Of a stretch of 64,000 bases of DNA, positions 47,582-59,676 are shown piece by piece (position 1 is the first letter of the stretch; every line of letters starts with the position of its first letter). The translations under genes were made by a program, and so were the position numbers. The DNA comes from Bolinopsis microptera (taxonomy: Eukaryota > Ctenophora > Tentaculata > Lobata > Bolinopsidae). Below the pieces are notes generated by a model that saw only the letters and a program-made list of their open reading frames with translations, did not search any database and had not been told where the DNA came from. The DNA lies in NCBI RefSeq assembly GCF_026151205.1, contig NC_087079.1, positions 744,001 through 808,000 on the forward strand, given 5' to 3'.

Positions 47582-50130
47582 CATTTTGAGGAATGAAGAG
47601 TACTGAAGAGTACTGAGGAGGATGGCTGAGAAGGATGGCTGAGGAGGATGGCTGAGGAGGATGACTGAGGAGGATGACTGAGGAGGATGACTGAGAGGGA
47701 GGAGAAGGATCAGGAAGACCCAGGAGGAGTAGGAGGAGGAGGACCCAGAAGGAGGACCTAGGAGGAGGAGGAGGAGAACTGAGGAGGATGACTCAGGAGG
47801 AGGAGGACTCAGGAGGAGGACTGAGGAGGACTGAGAAGGAGGAGGACTGATGAGGATGGCTGAGGAGGATGGCTGAGGAGGATGACTGAGAGGGAGGAGG
47901 AGGAGGAAGAGGAGGAAGAGGAGGAAGAGGACTGAGGAGGAGGAGGAGAAGGACTGAGGAGGAGAAGGAGGACCCAGGAGGAGGAGGACCCAGGAGGAGG
48001 AGGACCCAGGAGGAGGAGGACCCAGGAGGAGGAGGACCCAGGAGGAGGACCCAGGAAAAGGCCCCAGGAGGAGGAGGAGGACCGGGGAGGAGGAGAACTG
48101 TTGAGGACTGATGAGGAGGACTGAGCTGAGGACGAGGAGGAAGAGTAGGAGGAGGACTGAGGAGGGGAGGAGGAAGAGGACTGGGGAGGATCAGGAAGAC
48201 CCAGGAGGACCCAGGAGGAGGAGGAGGAGGAGGAACCAGGAGGAGGAGGAGGACTGAGGAGGACTGAGTAGGAGGACTGACGATGACTGAGAAGGAGGAG
48301 GACTGAGGAGTACTGAGGAGGATGGCTGAGGAGGATGGCTGGGGAGGATGGCTGAGGAGGATGACTGAGGAGGATGACTGAGAGGGAGGAGGACTCAGGA
48401 GGAGGACTCAGAAGGAAGAGGAGGAGGACTCAGGAGGAGGACTTAGGAGAAATGAGAAGGAGGACTGAGGAGAACTGAGGAGGAAGAGGAGGAGGACGAC
48501 TGAATAGGAGGAGGAGAAGGAGGGGGTTTGGGAGAGAACTGGGGAGGAGGAGGACTGATGAGAAGGATGAGGAGGAGGACCCAGGAGGAGGAGGACTGAG
48601 GACCGAGGAGGAAGAGGAGGAGGATGAAGAGGAGGAGGAGGACCCAGGAGGAGGAGGACTGAGGAGGATGGCTGAGAAGGATGGCTGAGGAGGATGGCTG
48701 AGGAGGATGACTGAGGAGGATGACTGAGGAGGATGACTGAGAGGGAGGAGAAGGATCAGGAAGACCCAGGAGGAGTAGGAGGAGGAGGACCCAGAAGGAG
48801 GACCTAGGAGGAGGAGGAGGAGAACTGAGGAGGATGACTCAGGAGGAGGAGGACTCAGGAGGAGGACTGAGGAGGACTGAGAAGGAGGAGGACTGATGAG
48901 GATGGCTGAGGAGGATGGCTGAGGAGGATGACTGAGAGGGAGGAGGAGGAGGAAGAGGAGGAAGAGGAGGAAGAGGACTGAGGAGGAGGAGGAGAAGGAC
49001 TGAGGAGGAGAAGGAGGACCCAGGAGGAGGAGGACCCAGGAGGAGGAGGACCCAGGAGGAGGAGGACCCAGGAGGAGGAGGACCCAGGAGGAGGACCCAG
49101 GAAAAGGCCCCAGGAGGAGGAGGAGGACCGGGGAGGAGGAGAACTGTTGAGGACTGATGAGGAGGACTGAGCTGAGGACGAGGAGGAAGAGTAGGAGGAG
49201 GACTGAGGAGGGGAGGAGGAAGAGGACTGGGGAGGATCAGGAAGACCCAGGAGGACCCAGGAGGAGGAGGAGGAGGAGGAACCAGGAGGAGGAGGAGGAC
49301 TGAGGAGGACTGAGTAGGAGGACTGACGATGACTGAGAAGGAGGAGGACTGAGGAGTACTGAGGAGGATGGCTGAGGAGGATGGCTGGGGAGGATGGCTG
49401 AGGAGGATGACTGAGGAGGATGACTGAGAGGGAGGAGGACTCAGGAGGAGGACTCAGAAGGAAGAGGAGGAGGACTCAGGAGGAGGACTTAGGAGAAATG
49501 AGAAGGAGGACTGAGGAGAACTGAGGAGGAGGAGGAGGAGGAGGACTGAATAGGAGGAGGAGAAGGAGGGGGTTTGGGAGAGAACTGGGGAGGAGGAGGA
49601 CTGATGAGAAGGATGAGGAGGAGGACCCAGGAGGAGGAGGACTGAGGACCGAGGAGGAAGAGGAGGAGGATGAAGAGGAGGAGGAGGACCCAGGAGGAGG
49701 AGGACTGAGGAAGAGGACTGAGGAGGACTGAGGAGGATGGCTGAGGAGGATGACTGAGAGGGAAGAGGAGGAGGAGGAGGAGGAGGACTGAGGAGGACTG
49801 AGAAGGAGGAGGACTGAATAGGAGGAGGAGGGGGACTGGGGGAGGACTGAGGAGGAGGATGGAGGACTGAGGAGAAGGATGAGGAGGAGGACTAAGGAGG
49901 ACTGAGGACTGAGGAGGAAGAGGAGGAGGATGAAGAGGAGGTGGAGGACCCAGGAGGAGGACCCAGGAGGAGGACTCAGGAGGAGGAGGAGGACTGGGGA
50001 GGAGGAGGACTGATGAGGAGGACTGAGGACGAGGAGGAGGAGTAGGAGGAGGACTGAGGAGGGGAGGAGGAAGAGGACTGAGGAAGATCAGGAAGACCCA
50101 GGGGGAGGAGGAGGAAGAGTAGGAGGAGGA
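47582..50130. repeat. Purine-rich GAGGA/GGACCCAGGA array with 1046-bp tandem duplication
   Basis: The array has dense GAGGAGGA, GATGGCTGAG, GATGACTGAG and GGACCCAGGAGGA units. A 1046-bp block is duplicated in tandem: 47621-48666 and 48667-49712 can be aligned phrase by phrase with very few differences. Confidence 0.88.
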
Positions 50131-51493
50131 AGCATCTAAATGTTATTTCCATTTTTGTCCGTTTTTGTCCATTTTTGTCCGTTTTTGTCCGCTCTATTTT
50201 TTGTCCGTTTTGAAAATATAGGGTACCGAACGGACAAAAAACATGATCCCCCCTATAACAGCAAAAATTGAACATTTTATTTAGCAATTTAGGTGTCCAT
50301 TAATGTCCGCCTATGTGCGCCTATGTCTGCCTATGTCCGTCTATGTCCGCCTATGTCCGCCTATGTCCGTCTATTTCCGCCTATGTCCGCCTATGTCCGC
50401 CTATGTCCTGTCCTTTTTGGATTCTATGAGACAAGCGGACATAGACGGACGTGACACCCCCCCCCCCCCCCCCCTGTATAGATTAACGTTGGTCATTTAG
50501 CCATCTATAAACAATCGATCGTGCCGTAATATATGGCCAGAGAATAATAGGGTCTTGGAAATTCTATAGTTGTTCAGTGGGTCGATCGACTGAACACGTT
50601 TGCACTTGGTATTTAAACTTACCAGTAGTTTATTTATGTTATGCACCGATGATAATGCAATTAGGATAACAACTAGGTAAGCCGGAAGTCTAATTCAAAA
50701 CACACCTCACACCGTACACACCTCCAATCAGTAATTTTAATATTTGGTAGACCGGGTATTTTGGCGGGAATTCTGTTCCCACGGCACTGTTCTGATAGAA
50801 GATACTTCTACTAATGGTCCCAGAGGAACGGCCGTAAAGTAGCCAGACTTCTTGTCTCCTGTACTGGCAGACACTTGCAGATTAAAGTTAGAAATTTCGC
50901 TATGCTATAAATATAATTGCTCTCGGAATTGAACAAACTCCTACTTATCTGTATCCTTTCTAAATTCGTTAGAGTTTCATGGACTGGGGAAAAATAATCG
51001 GTACAGTCTCCCTGCTTGTGTAATTAAGCAATGAAAACAATCCAAAATTATCACATATGACATAATTTGTAGTAGCAGAAACTTTCTAACCGTACATTCA
51101 CCCGCCACTGTTCAAGAACCTATATCACTGTTTAAAATCATGACGTGAGCACTCATGTACATCCAATCAGCTATTCCTTTAGTTAGGATGATAGCCAAAA
51201 CTATAAGGATTTTGGAGAACTAGGGTAATAGTCATAATTCTAAAATTTGAGTGAGTTACACGTGTTTTATTGACGATGATAAACATTTGTAATGTAAATT
51301 ACGCTATGCAAGCGCGCACTGAGGGACTTTATGACGTCACGAGGCCACAGCTTATTATTGCAATAACACGCGTTACACGTACGCTAGAGAGTTGGTTCTT
51401 TCGGCGATACGATTCTTTACCAGTTTGTCACAGCTAATTTAAATCTTAGCCAAATTGGAGACTACAAATTTTTCAGTTAACTGGTCCTTTAAG

Positions 51494-54024
51494 ATAAGAC
51501 TAACATTATTACAAAGTTAAATAATGCTAATTATAAAGCTAATCTACCTAAATTAAGATAAGTTAAATAATGCTAATTATAAAGCTAATCTACCTAAATT
51601 AAGATAAGTTAAATAATGCTAGTTATAAAGCTAATCTACCTAAATTAAGATAAGTTAAATAATGCTAATTATAAAGCTAATCTACCTAAATTAAGATAAG
51701 TTAAATAATGCTAGTTATAAAGCTAATCTACCTAAATTAAGATAAGTTAAATAATGCTAGTTATAAAGCTAATCTACCTAAATTAAGATAAGTTAAATAA
51801 TGCTAGTTATAAAGCTAATCTACCTAAATTAAGATAAGTTAAATAATGCTAGTTATAAAGCTAATCTACCTAAATTAAGATAAGTTAAATAATGCTAATT
51901 ATAAAGCTAATCTACCTAAATTAAGATAAGTTAAATAATGCTAGTTATAAAGCTAATCTACCTAAATTAAGATAAGTTAAATAATGCTAGTTATAAAGCT
52001 AATCTACCTAAATTAAGATAAGTTAAATAATGCTAATTATAAAGCTAATCTACCTAAATTAAGATAAGTTAAATAATGCTAATTATAAAGCTAATCTACC
52101 TAAATTAAGATAAGTTAAATAATGCTAGTTATAAAGCTAATCTACCTAAATTAAGATAAGTTAAATAATGCTAATTATAAAGCTAATCTACCTAAATTAA
52201 GATAAGTTAAATAATGCTAGTTATAAAGCTAATCTACCTAAATTAAGATAAGTTAAATAATGCTAGTTATAAAGCTAATCTACCTAAATTAAGATAAGTT
52301 AAATAATGCTAGTTATAAAGCTAATCTACCTAAATTAAGATAAGTTAAATAATGCTAGTTATAAAGCTAATCTACCTAAATTAAGATAAGTTAAATAATG
52401 CTAATTATAAAGCTAATCTACCTAAATTAAGATAAGTTAAATAATGCTAGTTATAAAGCTAATCTACCTAAATTAAGATAAGTTAAATAATGCTAGTTAT
52501 AAAGCTAATCTACCTAAATTAAGATAAGTTAAATAATGCTAGTTATAAAGCTAATCTACCTAAATTAAGATAAGTTAAATAATGCTAATTATAAAGCTAA
52601 TCTACCTAAATTAAGATAAGTTAAATAATGCTAGTTATAAAGCTAATCTACCTAAATTAAGATAAGTTAAATAATGCTAGTTATAAAGCTAATCTACCTA
52701 AATTAAGATAAGTTAAATAATGCTAATTATAAAGCTAATCTACCTAAATTAAGATAAGTTAAATAATGCTAATTATAAAGCTAATCTACCTAAATTAAGA
52801 TAAGTTAAATAATGCTAGTTATAAAGCTAATCTACCTAAATTAAGATAAGTTAAATAATGCTAATTATAAAGCTAATCTACCTAAATTAAGATAAGTTAA
52901 ATAATGCTAGTTATAAAGCTAATCTACCTAAATTAAGATAAGTTAAATAATGCTAGTTATAAAGCTAATCTACCTAAATTAAGATAAGTTAAATAATGCT
53001 AGTTATAAAGCTAATCTACCTAAATTAAGATAAGTTAAATAATGCTAGTTATAAAGCTAATCTACCTAAATTAAGATAAGTTAAATAATGCTAGTTATAA
53101 AGCTAATCTACCTAAATTAAGATAAGTTAAATAATGCTAGTTATAAAGCTAATCTACCTAAATTAAGATAAGTTAAATAATGCTAGTTATAAAGCTAATC
53201 TACCTAAATTAAGATAAGTTAAATAATGCTAGTTATAAAGCTAATCTACCTAAATTAAGATAAGTTAAATAATGCTAGTTATAAAGCTAATCTACCTAAA
53301 TTAAGATAAGTTAAATAATGCTAGTTATAAAGCTAATCTACCTAAATTAAGATAAGTTAAATAATGCTAGTTATAAAGCTAATCTACCTAAATTAAGATA
53401 AGTTAAATAATGCTAGTTATAAAGCTAATCTACCTAAATTAAGATAAGTTAAATAATGCTAGTTATAAAGCTAATCTACCTAAATTAAGATAAGTTAAAT
53501 AATGCTAGTTATAAAGCTAATCTACCTAAATTAAGATAAGTTAAATAATGCTAGTTATAAAGCTAATCTACCTAAATTAAGATAAGTTAAATAATGCTAG
53601 TTATAAAGCTAATCTACCTAAATTAAGATAAGTTAAATAATGCTAGTTATAAAGCTAATCTACCTAAATTAAGATAAGTTAAATAATGCTAGTTATAAAG
53701 CTAATCTACCTAAATTAAGATAAGTTAAATAATGCTAGTTATAAAGCTAATCTACCTAAATTAAGATAAGTTAAATAATGCTAGTTATAAAGCTAATCTA
53801 CCTAAATTAAGATAAGTTAAATAATGCTAATTATAAAGCTAATCTACCTAAATTAAGATAAGTTAAATAATGCTAGTTATAAAGCTAATCTACCTAAATT
53901 AAGATAAGACTAACATTATTAGAAAGTGTAACATTATTATAGGTGGAGGAAAGGTAATGGTACGTCATTCCATTTCCAAAGTTAAATAATGCTAATTATA
54001 AAGCTAATCTACCTAAATTAAGAT
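51494..54024. repeat. 46-bp tandem array in an arrestin intron, donor side
   Basis: About 52 units of TTAAATAATGCTAGTTATAA plus AGCTAATCTACCTAAATTAA plus GATAAG vary almost only at CTAGTT versus CTAATT. A 21-bp string containing the donor of the next exon (16 exon bases plus GTTAG) is copied at 53910-53930, and a partial copy lies at 51500-51511. Confidence 0.93.
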
Positions 54025-54055
54025 AACATTACTGTACTGTAATAAAGTAACTAAC

Positions 54056-54222
54056 ATTATTAGAAAGTGTAGCTCTGAGTGGAGCGTGGGTCAGCTGTGC
54101 GTTAGCGGGGTTCAAGGGAATAGTTCCCATGGTAACGGGGACGTTGACGTGCCAGAACTGCTTCGCTTTCTTCCCTTTCTTCTTGAACATCTTAACCTCG
54201 GCGAGGTAAAACACTTGAATAC
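54056..54222 (-). CDS. Alpha-arrestin, arrestin C domain end
   Basis: This 167-nt exon starts with two bases of a split Gly codon and reads IQVFYLAEVKMFKKKGKK, then QFWHVNVPVTMGTIPLNP and a linker rich in Ala, Thr and Leu. The order 'I.V.Y...V' followed by '(I/V)P(I/V).(I/M)GT(I/V)PL' is the diagnostic final strand pair of the arrestin C domain. The best phase-0 donor is AATAAT|GTTAGT (54055 downward). A GTACAG site 27 bp further is an alternative. The intron that follows is 23.3 kb. Confidence 0.9.
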
Positions 54223-54340
54223 CTGGTGAGGTTAGAAAATCAGTATTTCAAACATTATTCCGCACATTTAAATACAATTTCACTTTAAACATTGAAAGAC
54301 AGTTAGCTTAGTGAAAGTTGGTGGTGGTTTAGAAATGTGA

Positions 54341-54547
54341 CTAACCTAGTCCTGATTTACCACTAGTTACCATGGTAACTAGTTACCATGGTAACTAGTG
54401 GTGTAGTGTTTAACTAACCTAGTCCTGATTTACCACTAGTTACCATGGTAACTAGTGGTGTAGTGTTTAACTAACCTAGTCCTGATTTACCACTAGTTAC
54501 CATGGTAACTAGTGGTGTAGTGTTTAACTAACCTAGTCCTGATTTAC
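54341..54547. repeat. 57-bp tandem array made of donor-proximal sequence
   Basis: Three full units plus a partial one, each containing CTAACCTAGTCCTGATTTAC, GTTACCATGGTAAC and AGTGGTGTAGTGTTT. On the minus strand each carries GGTAAATCAGG, the same donor sequence used by the exon at 54548-54660. Confidence 0.88.
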
Positions 54548-54660
54548 CCTTCCACCTAATAGTGGGTGGAACTGAAGGAATCTGAAGACTAGCGTTGGGG
54601 AAGCGATGAGACTTAGCACCAGTTGGCACCGTGCCAATAGTACAGGTCTGTAGAACATCA
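54548..54660 (-). CDS. Alpha-arrestin, middle of arrestin C domain
   Basis: This is a 113-nt exon with acceptor CTCCCTCAG and donor AAGG|GTAAATC. It completes the split Arg codon from 54891-54994 and ends one base into a Gly codon. It reads DVLQTCTIGTVPTGAKS, then ASLQIPSVPPTIRWK. The 'L.IP..PPTI' phrase is the conserved proline turn ahead of the last strands of the arrestin C domain. An earlier GT (ATTAG|GTGG) would break the frame, so the GTAAAT donor is chosen. Confidence 0.9.
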
Positions 54661-54890
54661 CTGAGGGAGTCAGTGTAAAGAGAGAGGTAGTTACCATAGA
54701 GAGATGGTTTTACTTGTACACTTAATTGCAGGACGAATTATGGCCTGCTATTCTATAAAACAATTATAACAATCTAAATTAATTAATTAACTGTAAATTC
54801 CCAAGAGAATATTATCAAATACCAGGCTGACAACGCTGCACTAAAGTTTTGTTAATATTATTATTTTACATAGATTTATTTGAGTCTTAC
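54661..54890 (-). other. Short ordinary arrestin intron (230 bp)
   Basis: GTAAGACT donor and CTCCCTCAG acceptor. It is the only intron within the window's arrestin gene that holds no tandem array. Confidence 0.8.
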
Positions 54891-54994
54891 CGTTTAGTCT
54901 GACCACTTTTGTTTTGTGGAGTATCGTTCATTTTAAACATGGACACCATAGTCAACATCATCTTAACAATGATACCAGGGGGGAAATCTTCAAC
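54891..54994 (-). CDS. Alpha-arrestin, arrestin C domain strands
   Basis: This is a 104-nt exon, acceptor TATTTCTCAG, donor CG|GTAAGACT. It reads VEDFPPGIIVKMMLTMVSMF and then KMNDTPQNKSGQTK plus two bases of Arg. It directly follows VIVSLK of the previous exon, matching the arrestin C pattern in which an 'I.A.(V/I).N.S...I' strand is followed by a strand ending in a polar loop. Confidence 0.88.
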
Positions 54995-55010
54995 CTGAGA
55001 AATAGTTGAA

Positions 55011-58000
55011 AATATAGAATCTCTACCTCTTGTGGGGTCGGGGGAGGGTAATATAGAATCTCTACCTCTTGTGGGGGGGGGGAGGGTAATATAGAATCTC
55101 TACCTCTTGTGGGGGGGGGGAGGGTAATATAGAATCTCTACCTCTTGTGGGGGGGGGAGGGTAATATAGAATCTCTACCTCTTGTGGGGGGGGAGGGTAA
55201 TATAGAATCTCTACCTCTTGTGGGGGGGGGGAGGGTAATATAGAATCTCTACCTCTTGTGGGGTCGGGGGAGGGTAATATAGAATCTCTACCTCTTGTGG
55301 GGGGGGAGGGTAATATAGAATCTCTACCTCTTGTAGGGTCGGGGGAGGGTAATATAGAATCTCTACCTCTTGTGGGGTCGGGGGAGGGTAATATAGAATC
55401 TCTACCTCTTGTAGGGTCGGGGGAGGGTAATATAGAATCTCTACCTCTTGTGGGGTCGGGGGAAGGTAATATAGAATCTCTACCTCTTGTGGGGTCGGGG
55501 GAGGGTAATATAGAATCTCTACCTCTTGTGGGGTCGGGGGAGGGTAATATAGAATCTCTACCTCTTGTGGGGTCGGGGGAGGGTAATATAGAATCTCTAC
55601 CTCTTGTGGGGTCGGGGGAGGGTAATATAGAATCTCTACCTCTTGTGGGGTCGGGGGAGGGTAATATAGAATCTCTACCTCTTGTAGGGTCGGGGGAGGG
55701 TAATATAGAATCTCTACCTCTTGTGGGGTCGGGGGAAGGTAATATAGAATCTCTACCTCTTGTGGGGTCGGGGGAGGTTAATATAGAATCTCTACCTCTT
55801 GTGGGGTCGGGGGAGGGTAATATAGAATCTCTACCTCTTGTGAGGTCGGGGGAGGGTAATATAGAATCTCTACCTCTTGTGGGGTCGGGGGAGGGTAATA
55901 TAGAATCTCTACCTCTTGTAGGGTCGGGGGAGGGTAATATAGAATCTCTACCTCTTGTGGGGTCGGGGGAAGGTAATATAGAATCTCTACCTCTTGTGGG
56001 GTCGGGGGAGGGTAATATAGAATCTCTACCTCTTGTGGGGTCGGGGGAGGGTAATATAGAATCTCTACCTCTTGTGGGGGGGGGGAGGGTAATATAGAAT
56101 CTCTACCTCTTGTGAGGTCGGGGGAGGGTAATATAGAATCTCTACCTCTTGTGGGGGGGGAGGGTAATATAGAATCTCTACCTCTTGTGGGGTCGGGGGA
56201 AGGTAATATAGAATCTCTACCTCTTGTGGGGTCGGGGGAGGGTAATATAGAATCTCTACCTCTTGTAGGGTCGGGGGAGGGTAATATAGAATCTCTACCT
56301 CTTGTGGGGTCGGGGGAAGGTAATATAGAATCTCTACCTCTTGTGGGGTCGGGGGAGGGTAATATAGAATCTCTACCTCTTGTGGGGTCGGGGGAGGGTA
56401 ATATAGAATCTCTACCTCTTGTGGGGTCGGGGGAGGGTAATATAGAATCTCTACCTCTTGTGGGGTCGGGGGAGGGTAATATAGAATCTCTACCTCTTGT
56501 GGGGTCGGGGGAGGGTAATATAGAATCTCTACCTCTTGTGGGGTCGGGGGAGGGTAATATAGAATCTCTACCTCTTGTGGGGTCGGGGGAGGGTAATATA
56601 GAATCTCTACCTCTTGTGGGGTCGGGGGAGGGTAATATAGAATCTCTACCTCTTGTGAGGTCGGGGGAGGGTAATATAGAATCTCTACCTCTTGTGGGGT
56701 CGGGGGAGGGTAATATAGAATCTCTACCTCTTGTGGGGTCGGGGGAGGGTAATATAGAATCTCTACCTCTTGTGGGGTCGGGGGAGGGTAATATAGAATC
56801 TCTACCTCTTGTGGGGTCGGGGGAGGGTAATATAGAATCTCTACCTCTTGTGGGGTCGGGGGAGGGTAATATAGAATCTCTACCTCTTGTGGGGTCGGGG
56901 GAGGGTAATATAGAATCTCTACCTCTTGTGGGGGGGGAGGGTAATATAGAATCTCTACCTCTTGTGGGGTCGGGGGAGGGTAATATAGAATCTCTACCTC
57001 TTGTGGGGTCGGGGGAGGGTAATATAGAATCTCTACCTCTTGTGGGGTCGGGGGAGGGTAATATAGAATCTCTACCTTTTGTGGGGTCGGGGGAGGGTAA
57101 TATAGAATCTCTACCTCTTGTGGGGTCGGGGGAAGGTAATATAGAATCTCTACCTCTTGTGGGGTCGGGGGAAGGTAATATAGAATCTCTACCTCTTGTG
57201 GGGGGGGAGGGTAATATAGAATCTCTACCTCTTGTGGGGTCGGGGGAGGGTAATATAGAATCTCTACCTCTTGTGGGGGGGGAGGGTAATATAGAATCTC
57301 TACCTCTTGTGGGGTCGGGGGAGGGTAATATAGAATCTCTACCTCTTGTGGGGTCGGGGGAGGGTAATATAGAATCTCTACCTCTTGTGGGGTCGGGGGA
57401 GGGTAATATAGAATCTCTACCTCTTGTGGGGGGGGGAGGGTAATATAGAATCTCTACCTCTTGTGGGGTCGGGGGAGGGTAATATAGAATCTCTACCTCT
57501 TGTGGGGTCGGGGGAGGGTAATATAGAATCTCTAACTCTTGTGGGGTCGGGGGAGGGTAATATAGAATCTCTACCTCTTGTGGGGTCGGGGGAAGGGTAA
57601 TATAGAATCTCTACCTCTTGTGGGGTCGGGGGAGGGTAATATAGAATCTCTACCTCTTGTGGGGTCGGGGGAGGGTAATATAGAATCTCTACCTCTTGTG
57701 GGGTCGGGGGAAGGTAATATAGAATCTCTACCTCTTGTGGGGTCGGGGGAGGGTAATATAGAATCTCTACCTCTTGTGGGGTCGGGGGAGGGTAATATAG
57801 AATCTCTACCTCTTGTGGGGTCGGGGGAGGGTAATATAGAATCTCTACCTCTTGTGGGGTCGGGGGAGGGTAATATAGAATCTCTACCTCTTGTGGGGTC
57901 GGGGGAGGGTAATATAGAATCTCTACCTCTTGTGGGGTCGGGGGGGGTAATATAGAATCTCTACCTCTTGTGGGGTCGGGGGAGGGTAATATAGAATCTC

Positions 58001-59490
58001 TACCTCTTGTGGGGTCGGGGGAGGGTAATATAGAATCTCTACCTCTTGTGGGGGGGGGAGGGTAATATAGAATCTCTACCTCTTGTGGGGGGGGGGGGTA
58101 ATATAGAATCTCTACCTCTTGTGGGGTCGGGGGAGGGTAATATAGAATCTCTACCTCTTGTGGGGTCGGGGGAGGGTAATATAGAATCTCTACCTCTTGT
58201 GGGGGGGGAGGGTAATATAGAATCTCTACCTCTTGTGGGGTCGGGGGAGGGTAATATAGAATCTCTACCTCTTGTGGGGTCGGGGGAGGGTAATATAGAA
58301 TCTCTACCTCTTGTGGGGTCGGGGGAGGGTAATATAGAATCTCTACCTTTTGTGGGGTCGGGGGAGGGTAATATAGAATCTCTACCTCTTGTGGGGTCGG
58401 GGGAAGGTAATATAGAATCTCTACCTCTTGTGGGGTCGGGGGAAGGTAATATAGAATCTCTACCTCTTGTGGGGGGGGGAGGGTAATATAGAATCTCTAC
58501 CTCTTGTGGGGTCGGGGGAGGGTAATATAGAATCTCTACCTCTTGTGGGGGGGGAGGGTAATATAGAATCTCTACCTCTTGTGGGGTCGGGGGAGGGTAA
58601 TATAGAATCTCTACCTCTTGTGGGGTCGGGGGAGGGTAATATAGAATCTCTACCTCTTGTGGGGTCGGGGGAGGGTAATATAGAATCTCTACCTCTTGTG
58701 GGGGGGGGAGGGTAATATAGAATCTCTACCTCTTGTGGGGTCGGGGGAGGGTAATATAGAATCTCTACCTCTTGTGGGGTCGGGGGAGGGTAATATAGAA
58801 TCTCTAACTCTTGTGGGGTCGGGGGAGGGTAATATAGAATCTCTACCTCTTGTGGGGTCGGGGGAAGGTAATATAGAATCTCTACCTCTTGTGGGGTCGG
58901 GGGAGGGTAATATAGAATCTCTACCTCTTGTGGGGTCGGGGGAGGGTAATATAGAATCTCTACCTCTTGTGGGGTCGGGGGAAGGTAATATAGAATCTCT
59001 ACCTCTTGTGGGGTCGGGGGAGGGTAATATAGAATCTCTACCTCTTGTGGGGTCGGGGGAGGGTAATATAGAATCTCTACCTCTTGTGGGGTCGGGGGAG
59101 GGTAATATAGAATCTCTACCTCTTGTGGGGTCGGGGGAGGGTAATATAGAATCTCTACCTCTTGTGGGGTCGGGGGAGGGTAATATAGAATCTCTACCTC
59201 TTGTGGGGTCGGGGGGGGGGTAATATAGAATCTCTACCTCTTGTGGGGTCGGGGGAGGGTAATATAGAATCTCTACCTCTTGTGGGGTCGGGGGAGGGTA
59301 ATATAGAATCTCTACCTCTTGTGGGGGGGGGGAGGGTAATATAGAATCTCTACCTCTTGTGGGGGGGGGGGGGGTAATATAGAATCTCTACCTCTTGTGG
59401 GGTCGGGGGAGGGTAATATAGAATCTCTACCTCTTGTGGGGTCGGGGGAGGGTAATATAGAATCTCTACCTCTTGTGGGGTCGGGGGAAG
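55011..59490. repeat. 39-bp G-rich minisatellite, acceptor side of intron
   Basis: About 115 units of TCTCTACCTCTTGTGGGGTC plus GGGGGAGGGTAATATAGAA occur, with frequent loss of the TC in GGGTCGGG giving GGGGGGG. The array starts about 16 bp from the acceptor of the exon at 54891-54994, whose intron side reads AATATAGAATCTCTACC. Plus-strand frames reading GSGEGNIESLPLV are open only because 39 is a multiple of three and the unit lacks a stop. G runs suggest quadruplex potential. Confidence 0.95.
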
Positions 59491-59676
59491 GGGGTAACGT
59501 CCGCAGTTTACTGTACACTACGGGGGGTCGGGGGAGGGTAAGGGGGTAATGTTTACTGTACAGCATTTAACACAAGACATTAGTCGATATTATTTGCATG
59601 TGGTAATTCGTTATAAAATATACACCGTGTAGCTAATTATCTATACACATAATAATATGTAGTAATTTATACGAAT
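59491..59676. other. Junction between two intronic arrays
   Basis: A degenerate end of the 39-bp array (GGGGGTCGGGGGAGGGTAAG at about 59524) is followed by about 120 bp of unique AT-rich DNA. Confidence 0.6.

Larger units (their letters stand above)
47357..50474. mobile_element. 3.1 kb TIR element carrying GAGGA array, nested in the TTAA element
   Basis: The left end is a G run followed by TGTCATGTCCGTCTATGTCC. The right end is the inverse with one mismatch, running into a C homopolymer. TGTATAG lies on both sides (47350-47356 and 50475-50481). Both ends also carry TGTCCTGTCCTTTTTGGATT in the same orientation. The interior is the GAGGA/GGACCCAGGAGGA array with the spacer found at 2.4-5.4 kb. 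No transposase was seen. Confidence 0.7.
46328..51488. mobile_element. 5.2 kb TIR element with TTAA target duplication
   Basis: The ends are AGGACCAGTTAACTGAAAAA at 46328 and the inverse at 51488, flanked by TTAA on both sides (46324-46327 and 51489-51492). The empty site is visible in the neighbouring 46-bp units (CCTAAATTAAGATAAG), so TTAA, or a TA within it, was duplicated. Inverted similarity continues, diverged, for about 200 bp and includes TGACGTCATAAAGTCCCTC. A piggyBac-like (TTAA) or Tc1/mariner-like (TA) origin is possible. No transposase was seen. It hosts a second TIR element (47357-50474). Confidence 0.8.

Noticed and set aside
55258-59223. Long plus-strand frames reading GSGEGNIESLPLV
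   Set aside because: The frame is set by a 39-bp intronic array inside a minus-strand gene. It breaks wherever the G run changes length, and there is no unique domain or start context.
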